The notes under the pieces were generated by a model, which saw nothing but the letters and a program-made list of their open reading frames with translations, did not search any database and had not been told where the DNA came from. The position numbers were made by a program, and so were the translations under genes. A DNA stretch of 64,000 bases from positions 2,108,001-2,172,000 of the forward strand of contig NZ_CP012559.1 of the NCBI RefSeq assembly GCF_000831645.3, read 5' to 3'. Source of the DNA: Companilactobacillus heilongjiangensis. GTDB lineage: Bacteria > Bacillota > Bacilli > Lactobacillales > Lactobacillaceae. Shown here piece by piece: positions 8,056 through 15,976 of the stretch (position 1 is the first letter of the stretch; each line of letters begins with the position of its first letter).

Positions 8056-8766
8056 ATGGCAAAAACACATACACTCTATCAACACGGAACTCTAGCATTG
8101 CTCGTTCCCGGTCTATTGGATGGAACTATCACGATGAAAGAATTGTTGGAACATGGTGATACTGGAATCGGTACTGGTGAAGGACTTGATGGCGAATTAG
8201 TTATTCTCGACGGCGTTCCTTACCAAGTTGATAGCGATGGCAAAGTTAACGTTGTTAAAGATGATTTCACATTGCCATTTGCCAACAGTCACTTCGCTGA
8301 ATATCGACATTTGACTGAAATCGAACAACTTTCACAGCCAGAATTGGATAAGAAAATTCTTTCAATGACCAGTAACAATACCTTTTTCTCACTACTAGTA
8401 CACGGAACTTTCACCAATATCAAAACTCGTGCTGTTAAAAAGTCGCACAAACCTTACGCAACTCTTGGTAAGACTGCTGAAAATCAAAGTATCTTTTTGA
8501 AAGAATCTGTCGAAGGAACATTGTTAAGCTACTATTCTCCCCAGATTTTTGACGGTGCTGCTGTCGGCGGTTTCCATCACCACTTCCTATCTGATGACCA
8601 TGATTTTGGTGGTCACGTCTTAGGATTTGGCGGCGCAACTGGTCAAGTTGAAATTCAACAATTCGATACTTTAGAACAACATTTACCTATTCAGAATAAA
8701 GATTATATGAATTATGATTTTTCCGATTGGGACATATTGGGAGAAATTCATAACGCTGAAAATTAA
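8056..8766 (+). CDS. alsD: Alpha-acetolactate decarboxylase AlsD
   Basis: A 236-residue cytoplasmic zinc enzyme that decarboxylates 2-acetolactate to (R)-acetoin. The N-terminal region has LYQHGTLALLVPGLLDG and GIGTGEGLDGELVILDGVPY typical of the family. The zinc-site segment is FHHHFLSDDHDFGGHVLGF, with the three His near residue 175 and a further His about ten residues on. Length is normal. AAAGAGG lies before the ATG, 18 bp after alsS, so the two are co-transcribed and end at a shared bidirectional terminator. Confidence 0.95.
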   Translation: MAKTHTLYQHGTLALLVPGLLDGTITMKELLEHGDTGIGTGEGLDGELVILDGVPYQVDSDGKVNVVKDDFTLPFANSHFAEYRHLTEIEQLSQPELDKKILSMTSNNTFFSLLVHGTFTNIKTRAVKKSHKPYATLGKTAENQSIFLKESVEGTLLSYYSPQIFDGAAVGGFHHHFLSDDHDFGGHVLGFGGATGQVEIQQFDTLEQHLPIQNKDYMNYDFSDWDILGEIHNAEN

Positions 8767-8772
8767 TCATTA

Positions 8773-8808
8773 GAAAAGCCGATCTCACTTTAGAGACCGG
8801 CTTTTTAT
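8773..8808. terminator. Bidirectional terminator between alsD and dprA-like gene
   Basis: AAAAGCCGATCTC and GAGACCGGCTTTTT form a stem with one wobble, with T runs on both strands, between convergent genes. Confidence 0.85.
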
Positions 8809-9716
8809 TTTGCTTCACGTTGCATTCTTTTCACAAAGTTAATACACGTATCCATTCCATTCAACCCATCAAAAGCTAAGTTATTCAATAATTTTTCATT
8901 ACCAAAATTATTTTTACAGTATTCATCAAATTTCAAGATTGCCAAAGGTTTCGACTGCTTTAAAGCGTAACTAATCGTCGTGTGCGTCCCACCAGTCAAA
9001 CCAGTTTCAATCACAATTACTCCATCACCCAAGCCACTCTGCCACTCATCTCGAGCTGCCAAATGTTGTGGAATAATTTTTGTCCCCAGTGGATATGTGG
9101 TAATTAATAGTCCGCCCTTTTCCAAAATACTTTTCGCCAGCGGAGCATTTTTCCGTGGATAAATTGGTTGATCTAAACCATGAGCCACCACCGCAATCGT
9201 TTTTTCAGCTGTACCATGAGTATATGCATCGCAACCCTGCGCTAATCCACTGACCACGACATATCCTTGTTCTAATGAAAGCCATTCCGTCAGTTCAATG
9301 TCACATTCGATACCATATTCAGTCGGCTTTCTAGTACCAACAATCGTCACCATCCGTTCAGCGTTCAACAATTCAATATTTCCCATTGCGTACAAAATCA
9401 CTGGAAAACGTTGCAGTTTCAACAGGCGCTGTGGATAAGATTCATCAAGATAACTAATTATTTCGACTCCTATGGCTTTTGCTTGTTCTAGCTCTTGCAA
9501 AACTTCCTGATGATATTGATTCCAAATTTCATCCGAAAGTTTTCCACTAGTAACAGCCTTTTTAACGATAGTAATCTCCAATTCACTCAAAAAATTCCAG
9601 TTATCCACCGACTTATCGACATCAATCTCCTTTTCCATAATCTTACGCACCGTTTGTCCACCGATTCCGGGAACTTTTAACAACATCATTAGCAAAATAG
9701 TTTTATTTTTCATCAT
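8805..9716 (-). CDS. DprA/Smf-like protein, divergent orphan paralogue
   Basis: A 303-residue protein of the DprA Rossmann-like fold, which in canonical form loads RecA on incoming single-stranded DNA. Recognisable blocks are VGTRKPTEYG, VVSGLAQGCDAYTH, HGLDQPIYPRKNAPLA and the GTHTTISYALKQSKP region. The normal FRNRI segment is AARDEW here, and GIDxxAH is GCDAYTH, so it is a divergent subgroup. It is not next to topA, where the housekeeping dprA normally sits. The start is set at the MM pair (9716); an upstream GTG at 9758 would put the start inside a terminator hairpin. It may act in competence or be one of the DprA-like proteins seen in accessory loci. Confidence 0.75.
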   Translation of the reverse strand: MMKNKTILLMMLLKVPGIGGQTVRKIMEKEIDVDKSVDNWNFLSELEITIVKKAVTSGKLSDEIWNQYHQEVLQELEQAKAIGVEIISYLDESYPQRLLKLQRFPVILYAMGNIELLNAERMVTIVGTRKPTEYGIECDIELTEWLSLEQGYVVVSGLAQGCDAYTHGTAEKTIAVVAHGLDQPIYPRKNAPLAKSILEKGGLLITTYPLGTKIIPQHLAARDEWQSGLGDGVIVIETGLTGGTHTTISYALKQSKPLAILKFDEYCKNNFGNEKLLNNLAFDGLNGMDTCINFVKRMQREAK

Positions 9717-9730
9717 AATCAAAATTACGC

Positions 9731-9758
9731 AAAAAAAGATGAACCCTAATGGATTCAC
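9731..9758 (-). terminator. Terminator of DMT exporter gene
   Basis: TGAATCC-atta-GGGTTCA on the minus strand is followed by TCTTTTTTT. It lies between the DMT gene and the DprA-like gene, so the two are separately transcribed. Confidence 0.7.
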
Positions 9759-9801
9759 CTTATAAATTATTAATATTCAATTATAAATTGTTTTTTTACA
9801 A

Positions 9802-10710
9802 CTAACCCTCAGCACTGGCAAGTGCTTCTTCGTCTGAATCTTCAAATTTAACTGAGATCCAAACACTGGCAAGTATCATGGCGGAGCCAATAATAAAGCC
9901 AACAGAAATTTGTTCACCCAATAGTAACCAACCTAAGAATGAACCAACGATTGGTTGAATCAAATAGAACAATCCTGAAGAACTGGCACTTATAACTTTG
10001 AGACCTTTATTCCACATTACGTAAGCAACGGCGGTTGAAACAGCACCGATATATAGCAAACTGAGAATAACTTTTGGTTCAGAAAAATTAATGCTTGTGA
10101 GTGATGGCAAGTCGCTCAAAATAAATGGTGTCAAGCAGACTACAGCTACTACAGTTGACATAATAGTAATTTGTAAAGAACTATACGTCTTTACTTTTTT
10201 AATCAAGACGGACATCAAAGCCCATGTGATGGCAGTTAGAATTAATAAAATAATTCCTAAAACAACATTGCTACCAGTCATTTTCAAACCAACAATCATA
10301 ACTACACCTAAGATAGCAATGAGAACTGAGAAAACCTTGACCTTATCGAGTCGTTCTTTCAAAATCAACCAACCAAAGATAATCATAAATGCTGGAATGG
10401 TTGAAGTGATAACTGAACCAGTTTGGGCATTGGATAAACCTGTACCCATTTCCTGTGCTACTAATGAGATTGTGTTACCAATTATTCCGATCCAGAAGAT
10501 CAATCGAAGATCAGACCAATTGATGTGCCACTTTTCTCCTTTTATTACTGAGTATCCGATTAAAAATACTAACGAGATTAAGTACTCCAACCAAACTAAT
10601 TGAATTGGATGTACCTCATCGACAATAATTTTTACAACTACAAACATTGCTCCCCAAATAATTGCGGCAATGCTTAATTCAATGGATCCGAGAACCCTTT
10701 TAGACTTCAT
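9802..10710 (-). CDS. DMT-superfamily (EamA) transporter
   Basis: A 302-residue inner-membrane protein with ten predicted helices in two EamA repeats (about 10-140 and 155-285). The first helix region reads SIELSIAAIIWGAMFVVVK and the second repeat ends LGWLLLGEQISVGFIIGSAMI. Such carriers export amino acids or metabolites; the substrate is not predictable. The ATG at 10710 is chosen because AAGGGA lies 11 nt upstream. An ATG 30 nt further up would begin with a near-duplicate of MKSKR. It is followed by its own terminator. Confidence 0.85.
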   Translation of the reverse strand: MKSKRVLGSIELSIAAIIWGAMFVVVKIIVDEVHPIQLVWLEYLISLVFLIGYSVIKGEKWHINWSDLRLIFWIGIIGNTISLVAQEMGTGLSNAQTGSVITSTIPAFMIIFGWLILKERLDKVKVFSVLIAILGVVMIVGLKMTGSNVVLGIILLILTAITWALMSVLIKKVKTYSSLQITIMSTVVAVVCLTPFILSDLPSLTSINFSEPKVILSLLYIGAVSTAVAYVMWNKGLKVISASSSGLFYLIQPIVGSFLGWLLLGEQISVGFIIGSAMILASVWISVKFEDSDEEALASAEG

Positions 10711-10951
10711 GAGTAATATTTCCCTTCGCTTTGATTTCATTTGAATTCATTGCTACGCTACCCTCTCGAATAGCCGAAATATTACTGCTGTCAATTAACG
10801 ATAAATATTCACCTTCCTTATGGTTAACGTGATTAGTATAACAATGCTAAATGATAAAACAACACTCTGGAAGCGTTAAGCGTTTTCAGTTCAAATGATA
10901 GCTAGTATTTTCATGTTTTATGATAAATAACTTGTAGTGTTCGTTAAATAT

Positions 10952-10993
10952 GACGTCTCCAGAGCTGGGAAATATTCACTAGCAATTCCGACT
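10952..10993. repeat. Family A element, internally deleted remnant (copy 3)
   Basis: GACGTCTCCAGAGCTGGG-AAATATTCAC is followed directly by AATTCCGACTA. These are the two ends of a family A element with the core missing. The rest of the 10711-11081 gap holds no gene. Confidence 0.7.
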
Positions 10994-11081
10994 AAATAGT
11001 CGTTATTGTTTGAGTATTAATAGTATTCAAACACCTTTATAGTCAGTCAATTTTGGATAATAAAAGATTAAACTCGGTATG

Positions 11082-11112
11082 AAAAAAGCATTCCACTTTT
11101 CAGTAGAATGCC
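11082..11112 (-). terminator. Terminator of esterase gene
   Basis: GGCATTCTACTG and CAGTGGAATGC-like arms (plus strand GCATTCCACT / AGTAGAATGCC) are followed on the minus strand by TTTTTT. Confidence 0.8.
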
Positions 11113-11946
11113 TTAATATGCTGATCCTAATAAATTCATCATTTCCAACCATGTTAAAGATAGATCCATCCATCCCGATGCTCTTTTATTCAGATACTTA
11201 TCCTTACCAGGCTTTTTCGTAACATAAGTCGCTAAACCTAAACCATGGATTCCTGAACCAAACATGTGAAATTCGGCTGGAAGTCCCAACTGAACCATCT
11301 TTTCCACATATACCAAGGAATTCATGACATTAACCAAATCGTCGGTTCTTGTTTGCCAAACAAATGCTGGCTTAGAGTCTTTATTCAACAACTCCTGAGA
11401 CTTCCATAATGACTCGTCAGTGCTAATTTCATGCAGTACCTTGTCATCATCTGGAAAGCTGTCTTTCATCGTCATATCGATTACAGGATAGCCTAAAATG
11501 ACCGCTGCATGTTGACCTTTATATCTCTCAATTTGGTATTTCTTACGTAATGTTGGATTAGGACCTATTCCGTTATAAGCAGCCACTATATGTGCTCCAG
11601 CAGAAAAACCAGCTAAGATAATTTTATCCTTATCAATATGCATCGAATCTGGTTGTTGATTGATCCAATCGATAGTTTTTGCCATTTCCTGCAAAGCCAT
11701 CGGATAAACTGGTGTATCGCCAATCAGCTTGTACTCTAAAACAACAGCGTGCATCCCAAAGGAGTTATAACGCAAAGCAAGCGGCTCTTCTTCACGCCCT
11801 GAGTGGAAAGTAAAACCACCGCCGGGACAAATTATTACGACTGGGTAATCAACAGGTTTCCCAAAATCGGATATTTGGTCGAGCCAGTAACCTTTAACTG
11901 TAAATTCATGATCAGAGATTTTAAGCTTGCGTTCCTCTATTTTCAT
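11113..11946 (-). CDS. Alpha/beta hydrolase (carboxylesterase-like)
   Basis: A 277-residue cytoplasmic alpha/beta-hydrolase. An oxyanion-hole segment VVIICPGGGFTFHSGREEEP (about residues 37-56) is followed by the nucleophile elbow GFSAG. A DDLVNVMNS segment (Asp) and GSGIHGLGLA (His) near the C-terminus complete a Ser-Asp-His triad. It resembles BD-FAE/acetyl-esterase type proteins that act on small esters or deacetylate sugars. The ATG at 11946 has AAAGGAG at 8 nt; an upstream in-frame ATG at 12000 lacks a good site. It is monocistronic; the substrate is unknown. Confidence 0.85.
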   Translation of the reverse strand: MKIEERKLKISDHEFTVKGYWLDQISDFGKPVDYPVVIICPGGGFTFHSGREEEPLALRYNSFGMHAVVLEYKLIGDTPVYPMALQEMAKTIDWINQQPDSMHIDKDKIILAGFSAGAHIVAAYNGIGPNPTLRKKYQIERYKGQHAAVILGYPVIDMTMKDSFPDDDKVLHEISTDESLWKSQELLNKDSKPAFVWQTRTDDLVNVMNSLVYVEKMVQLGLPAEFHMFGSGIHGLGLATYVTKKPGKDKYLNKRASGWMDLSLTWLEMMNLLGSAY

Positions 11947-12148
11947 ATTTTTTCTCCTTTGATTGTTGGAATTGCTGTATCTAGAACTAAGAATACTCAT
12001 TTGCTTTAAGAATTAATCTTACAATAATTGTTTACATGTTTAGACTACCATTTTAAGTCTTCCAAAACTGAATAATTGTACGAAACATTTGTAAATTTAA
12101 TTTATATTTTCAGAATTCATCACTAGATAAAACTAAATAAAAACTCAA

Positions 12149-12253
12149 CTGGAGGGCATCAGTAAGATAGTTTGCATTTTGAATGGCGTTATAACGGTGC
12201 AATTTCACTACTACACCAGCCATACAGCAAACTACATTACTGACGCCCTCCAG
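12149..12253. repeat. Long imperfect palindrome downstream of PTS gene
   Basis: Outer arms CTGGAGGGCATCAGTAA and TTACTGACGCCCTCCAG pair almost perfectly. Inner arms TAGTTTGC and GCAAACTA and a GGCGTTAT-type centre extend the fold. The layout recalls family A, but the conserved core is absent. It probably serves as the 3' end of the PTS transcript. Confidence 0.7.
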
Positions 12254-12271
12254 CGACATATTTCAAAATAA

Positions 12272-14236
12272 CTAAGCTAAACTAACATTGTTAATATTCA
12301 TCGGATCAGCTTTCTTGGCTAACATTTTGTCGGTAAATCCAAAGAAGTAAACCAAGACGACTGCAATCAATAACGTTCCATAGTGAGAAATTAGGTAACC
12401 GTAGAAATTGCTGCCAATTCCGACTCCTGGCGTTATGAACGCTGGGAACCCAATTAAGGCACCTGATAGAGCATAGTTATCCACTCTCAAGAAGCCCGTC
12501 AAAGCACCACCTAGAGCACTGGCGATACTTGCTACAACGAAGACTCGTTTGTACTTCAAGTTGACACCATAAAGTGCTGGTTCAGTGACTCCACAAAACG
12601 CCGATACAGCAGCTGCTAAAGACATTTCCTTGAGTTTCTTATCCTTAGTTTTCAAGAATACAGCGAGAACGGCACCACCTTGGGCAACCATAGTGATTGA
12701 AAGAATTGAATTGATGTAACTGTGACCGTTAGTGGCAATATCGTTGATAACAATAGGAATGAGTCCCCAATGCAAGCCGAAGATTACCATTGTTTGATAG
12801 ACACCACCAAGAACTAATCCAGATAAAGTTGGACTGAAGTTATAAATTGAAACTAATCCGTTGGAAAGTCCTTTACTCAAGACGGTAATAATTGGTCCAA
12901 CGCCAATAATGACTACTAAACTCAAAACTAATGCTTCCAAAATTGGTACAAAAACACTTTTTACATAAGTAGGAATAACTTTCTTTAGAAATTTTTCAAC
13001 ATACTTTCCTAACCAAGCTGCCACGATAATTGGGAAAACTGAAGATGTATAGGAAATCAATGTTGTTGGAATTCCCAAGAAGTTGGTGCTGGCGGTACTA
13101 GCTTTACCCGCCAAAGTTATTATCTGTGGATAAATCAGAATTCCACCTACGATTGCTAAAACGATTGGATCTGAGCCTAACTTTTTAGCAGCAGTAAATC
13201 CTAAAACAACTGGTAAAAAGTAAAATGTTGCATCGCCCACAGCGTTCAAAATCACATATGTGCCGCTAGTCGTTGACAAAACTTTGAATCCGGTTAAAGC
13301 AGCTAAGATACCTTTCAAAATACCTGAGCCAGCTAGAATTCCAATAATAGGAATCATTGAAGCGGTTAGAACACCGATAAAATTACTGGCACCGCGTTTG
13401 ACATTAGGCCAAAAACCATGAACTTTATTGGCAGTCTGATCAACTGCTTCAGCTGTGGCATCATCATTCGAGAATTGTGGACCAATCTGAGCAATCACAG
13501 CATCATAAACATCGACCACTGCTTGACCGATAACAACTTGATATTGACCGCCAGCTTTGGCAACCGAAATGACGCCATCCATATTTTCGATAATTTTATC
13601 ATTTACTTTAGACGAATCTTTCAAATAAAAACGTAATCTAGTTATACAGTGGATCAAACTGTTGATATTTTCTACTCCACCAACATTTTCAATAATGTTA
13701 GTAGCCAGCTGATCGTACTTTCCACCAGTTCTAGGAGGTTTCAACGCAACCTTTTCAGCAGTTTTGATTGCGGCCACTGCGACTGTATCGCCAGCTTCAA
13801 CAACTTGTTCAGAACCAGTCACCATCAAATTTTGTAAAATATCATTACTATTAGTAATTGCCAAAATGACGGTTGTCTCTTTGCCAGCAGCTTTAATTGC
13901 AGCAAGATCCATGCTAACGACCGCTTCACCGGCGTTGACGATATCGCCTTGTTTAATGTTGACCTTGAAAGGTTTGCCCTCCAGTTCAACTGTATCAATT
14001 CCCAAATGGACTAGAATATCAGCACCATCCTTAGTTTTGATACCAAAGGCATGTTTAGTTTCCGAAACTAAGGTAACTGTTCCATCGACTGGCGCAACAA
14101 TCTCTCCAGAAGTAGGTTCAATTGCTAAGCCTTGTCCCATCAGGCCTTGTGAAAATACGGGATCAGAAACTTTGTCTAGCGTTAAAAGTTGCCCATCAGC
14201 GGGTGCAACTAATGAAATCAGTGTTTGATTTTCCAT
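12272..14236 (-). CDS. Glucoside-type PTS permease, EIIA-EIIB-EIIC fusion
   Basis: A 654-residue membrane permease that phosphorylates a sugar during uptake. The N-terminal EIIA domain (about 1-150) has the phospho-His site in ILVHLGIDTV. The EIIB domain (about 170-250) has phospho-Cys in LIHCITRLRF. The EIIC domain (about 275-640) has ten or so helices. The sequence type is the glucose/beta-glucoside/sucrose superfamily; substrate is probably a beta-glucoside, sucrose or trehalose. EIIA at the N-terminus is the reverse of the usual BCA order. The second Met (14236) fits the AAGGG spacing better than 14245. A cre-like site lies upstream; no glycosidase or antiterminator is adjacent. Confidence 0.88.
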   Translation of the reverse strand: MENQTLISLVAPADGQLLTLDKVSDPVFSQGLMGQGLAIEPTSGEIVAPVDGTVTLVSETKHAFGIKTKDGADILVHLGIDTVELEGKPFKVNIKQGDIVNAGEAVVSMDLAAIKAAGKETTVILAITNSNDILQNLMVTGSEQVVEAGDTVAVAAIKTAEKVALKPPRTGGKYDQLATNIIENVGGVENINSLIHCITRLRFYLKDSSKVNDKIIENMDGVISVAKAGGQYQVVIGQAVVDVYDAVIAQIGPQFSNDDATAEAVDQTANKVHGFWPNVKRGASNFIGVLTASMIPIIGILAGSGILKGILAALTGFKVLSTTSGTYVILNAVGDATFYFLPVVLGFTAAKKLGSDPIVLAIVGGILIYPQIITLAGKASTASTNFLGIPTTLISYTSSVFPIIVAAWLGKYVEKFLKKVIPTYVKSVFVPILEALVLSLVVIIGVGPIITVLSKGLSNGLVSIYNFSPTLSGLVLGGVYQTMVIFGLHWGLIPIVINDIATNGHSYINSILSITMVAQGGAVLAVFLKTKDKKLKEMSLAAAVSAFCGVTEPALYGVNLKYKRVFVVASIASALGGALTGFLRVDNYALSGALIGFPAFITPGVGIGSNFYGYLISHYGTLLIAVVLVYFFGFTDKMLAKKADPMNINNVSLA

Positions 14237-14273
14237 AACGTTCATTCCCTTTTTTTGAATTTCACATCAATTT

Positions 14274-14287
14274 TGTTTACGCTTTCA
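14274..14287 (-). promoter_or_regulatory. Catabolite-responsive element (cre)
   Basis: TGAAAGCGTAAACA on the minus strand matches the cre consensus TGWAANCGNTNWCA at 13 of 14 positions. It is 37 bp upstream of the PTS gene start, a position suited to CcpA control. Confidence 0.65.
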
Positions 14288-14624
14288 TTATATGTTTAAA
14301 CACATTTATAGTCAAATTTGTTCGAACTAATTTTATTGGTATTTTCGCATAAATGAATGCTTGGATTACGTATATGCAGTAAAATAGACTTGTTGTTTAA
14401 ATACAAAATGTAAACTTTTTTATTTATAAATTTGATTATATGGGGAATCATGTTATGGAAATGGCTCCAAACCAGATTAAACATTTTTAAAATTATATCG
14501 TAAAAAAGTTATAGCTCATGACTATTAACAGATATAATATTAATTATAATTATTGAGGATCACGCAAATTTTACTTACTACATTCTTTTCTTTATGACGA
14601 CAATTGTAGTTTGCATTCAAATAG

Positions 14625-14638
14625 CTGAAAGCTTTCAG
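14625..14638. promoter_or_regulatory. Perfect palindrome upstream of EAL-domain gene
   Basis: CTGAAAGCTTTCAG is a perfect 14-bp palindrome ending 24 bp before the start codon, downstream of an ATATAAT promoter-like word. It could be an operator. The rest of the 14288-14661 gap is AT-rich and shows no gene. Confidence 0.45.
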
Positions 14639-14661
14639 TAAATCATATTGTGGAGGAACTT

Positions 14662-15468
14662 ATGAATCTTTTAGAGTTAGAGAGGGGTCTAATATGGATA
14701 GTAATCGCAACAATTGTATTTTTTGTGGTAACTATCGCAATCACTTATTGGAATTCGCGTAAGTCTAATAATAATTATTTAGAGAATAAGGAATTTACCT
14801 TACGCTACTTCATTCAAAAACAAGTTGATTATCAAAATAAAACGCTCGGTTATGAATGCCTTTTACGTCAACAAAACCCAGATGGAACTTGGTCTCTCCC
14901 CTCTAATCTCGACTCATTACCATTGCAACGAGTCGTCTTTTTGTTGGAAAATACCTTCAAATCTTTGCCAGCTGAGCCCATAACTTTATCCATTAACTTG
15001 GAATATAACCAAATTATCAGTCCGGAGTTTCAATACTTTGTTCGTTGGGCAATTTCTAAAATTGAACCGATGAATTTATCCATTGAATATACTCCCGGCA
15101 AAGGCAATCGTTTGAAGAACCGTTATATTTTCGAAAAAAGAATTCGCGAAGCGCAACATTACAACATGGAATTCGGCATCGATAACGTTGGAGCCGATAT
15201 GAAAAATCTCAAGGAAATTGAGTGGATGCTGCCGTTTGTCGACAATATCAAGTGTTCAATGCGTAACTTTCGTAAAGATGATCCCAACGTCTGGCTCGAT
15301 TTGAACTTACAGTCATGGAACAAAATTTCACAAGAAAATAACATCAATTTAATTTTAATGGGTATTGAAAATGATGATGACCAGGCTCTAGCAGAACAGT
15401 TGAACATTAAAACTCGTCAAGGTTATCTCTTTGGTCACCCCGAAAATCCAGAAAGTGCTAAAAAATAA
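14662..15468 (+). CDS. Membrane-anchored degenerate EAL-domain protein
   Basis: A 268-residue protein with one N-terminal helix (about 8-28) and a cytoplasmic EAL-like domain. Active EAL phosphodiesterases hydrolyse c-di-GMP through E(A/V)L, a DDFG(T/S)G loop and several acidic residues. Here the first motif reads YECLLR and the loop reads FGIDNVGADM, so key metal ligands are changed. It more likely binds c-di-GMP or acts as a scaffold than degrades it. The ATG at 14662 has GGAGGA upstream. Its stop overlaps the next start, and downstream genes encode a PNAG-synthase-like complex, suggesting it relays a signal to the polysaccharide synthase. Confidence 0.75.
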   Translation: MNLLELERGLIWIVIATIVFFVVTIAITYWNSRKSNNNYLENKEFTLRYFIQKQVDYQNKTLGYECLLRQQNPDGTWSLPSNLDSLPLQRVVFLLENTFKSLPAEPITLSINLEYNQIISPEFQYFVRWAISKIEPMNLSIEYTPGKGNRLKNRYIFEKRIREAQHYNMEFGIDNVGADMKNLKEIEWMLPFVDNIKCSMRNFRKDDPNVWLDLNLQSWNKISQENNINLILMGIENDDDQALAEQLNIKTRQGYLFGHPENPESAKK

Positions 15469-15968
15469 TGAAAGAAAAAAACCGACAACAATTATATACG
15501 GATAAGTATTTTGAATCCGGCCATTTGTGGCTCAAAATTCGCCAAACCTTTTTCGCCATCATTGGCTGGGTGGCGGTCATCGTACCCATCGTTATAACGA
15601 TAACTTCTTTTTGGGCTATCTTTAATCCAAAGATTCCTCATGTCTGGTCCTTTCGAGAGGGTATTTATGAAATTAAATTTATCGGTATCATTCTATTATT
15701 TGCCTTCGTTATGACGGCAATATTTTCTACTGGTATGACGATTATTCAGAATCGCAAACGTGACCGTGTGGTCGAACAGTGGCCAACTTTTAACCCTATC
15801 AATCAGAAGAAACGCAAAAAGACTATCGATTATTTCATTGATAATCGTTTTGGTGATCAAGAATTCCGTGAGAATGTCCGAAGTTATGACGTCCAACCAG
15901 AACAAAATCTTGAGACTCACCAAATTCAAAAACTCTATGCTAAAAAAGATTTAGACGACGTAGATTAG
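15468..15968 (+). CDS. Small two-helix membrane protein, PgaD-like
   Basis: A 166-residue protein with two transmembrane segments (about 27-50 and 70-92) and a basic cytoplasmic tail. Position and topology match PgaD, the small partner of the PgaC glycosyltransferase, and WLKIRQTFFAIIGWVAVIV resembles its first helix. The start codon overlaps the upstream EAL stop by one base, and the synthase gene follows after 8 bp. In E. coli, c-di-GMP binds the PgaC-PgaD interface; whether that applies here is inference. Sequence identity alone would not settle the family. Confidence 0.6.
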   Translation: MKEKNRQQLYTDKYFESGHLWLKIRQTFFAIIGWVAVIVPIVITITSFWAIFNPKIPHVWSFREGIYEIKFIGIILLFAFVMTAIFSTGMTIIQNRKRDRVVEQWPTFNPINQKKRKKTIDYFIDNRFGDQEFRENVRSYDVQPEQNLETHQIQKLYAKKDLDDVD

Positions 15969-15976
15969 GAGCTAAC

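Noticed and set aside
9717-9758. Upstream GTG start giving the DprA-like protein a hydrophobic N-terminus
   Set aside because: The extension is encoded inside the terminator hairpin of the preceding gene and has no ribosome binding site.
10860-10895. cre-like word upstream of the DMT exporter gene
   Set aside because: TGAAAACGCTTAAC has two mismatches at conserved ends and lies more than 150 bp from the start.
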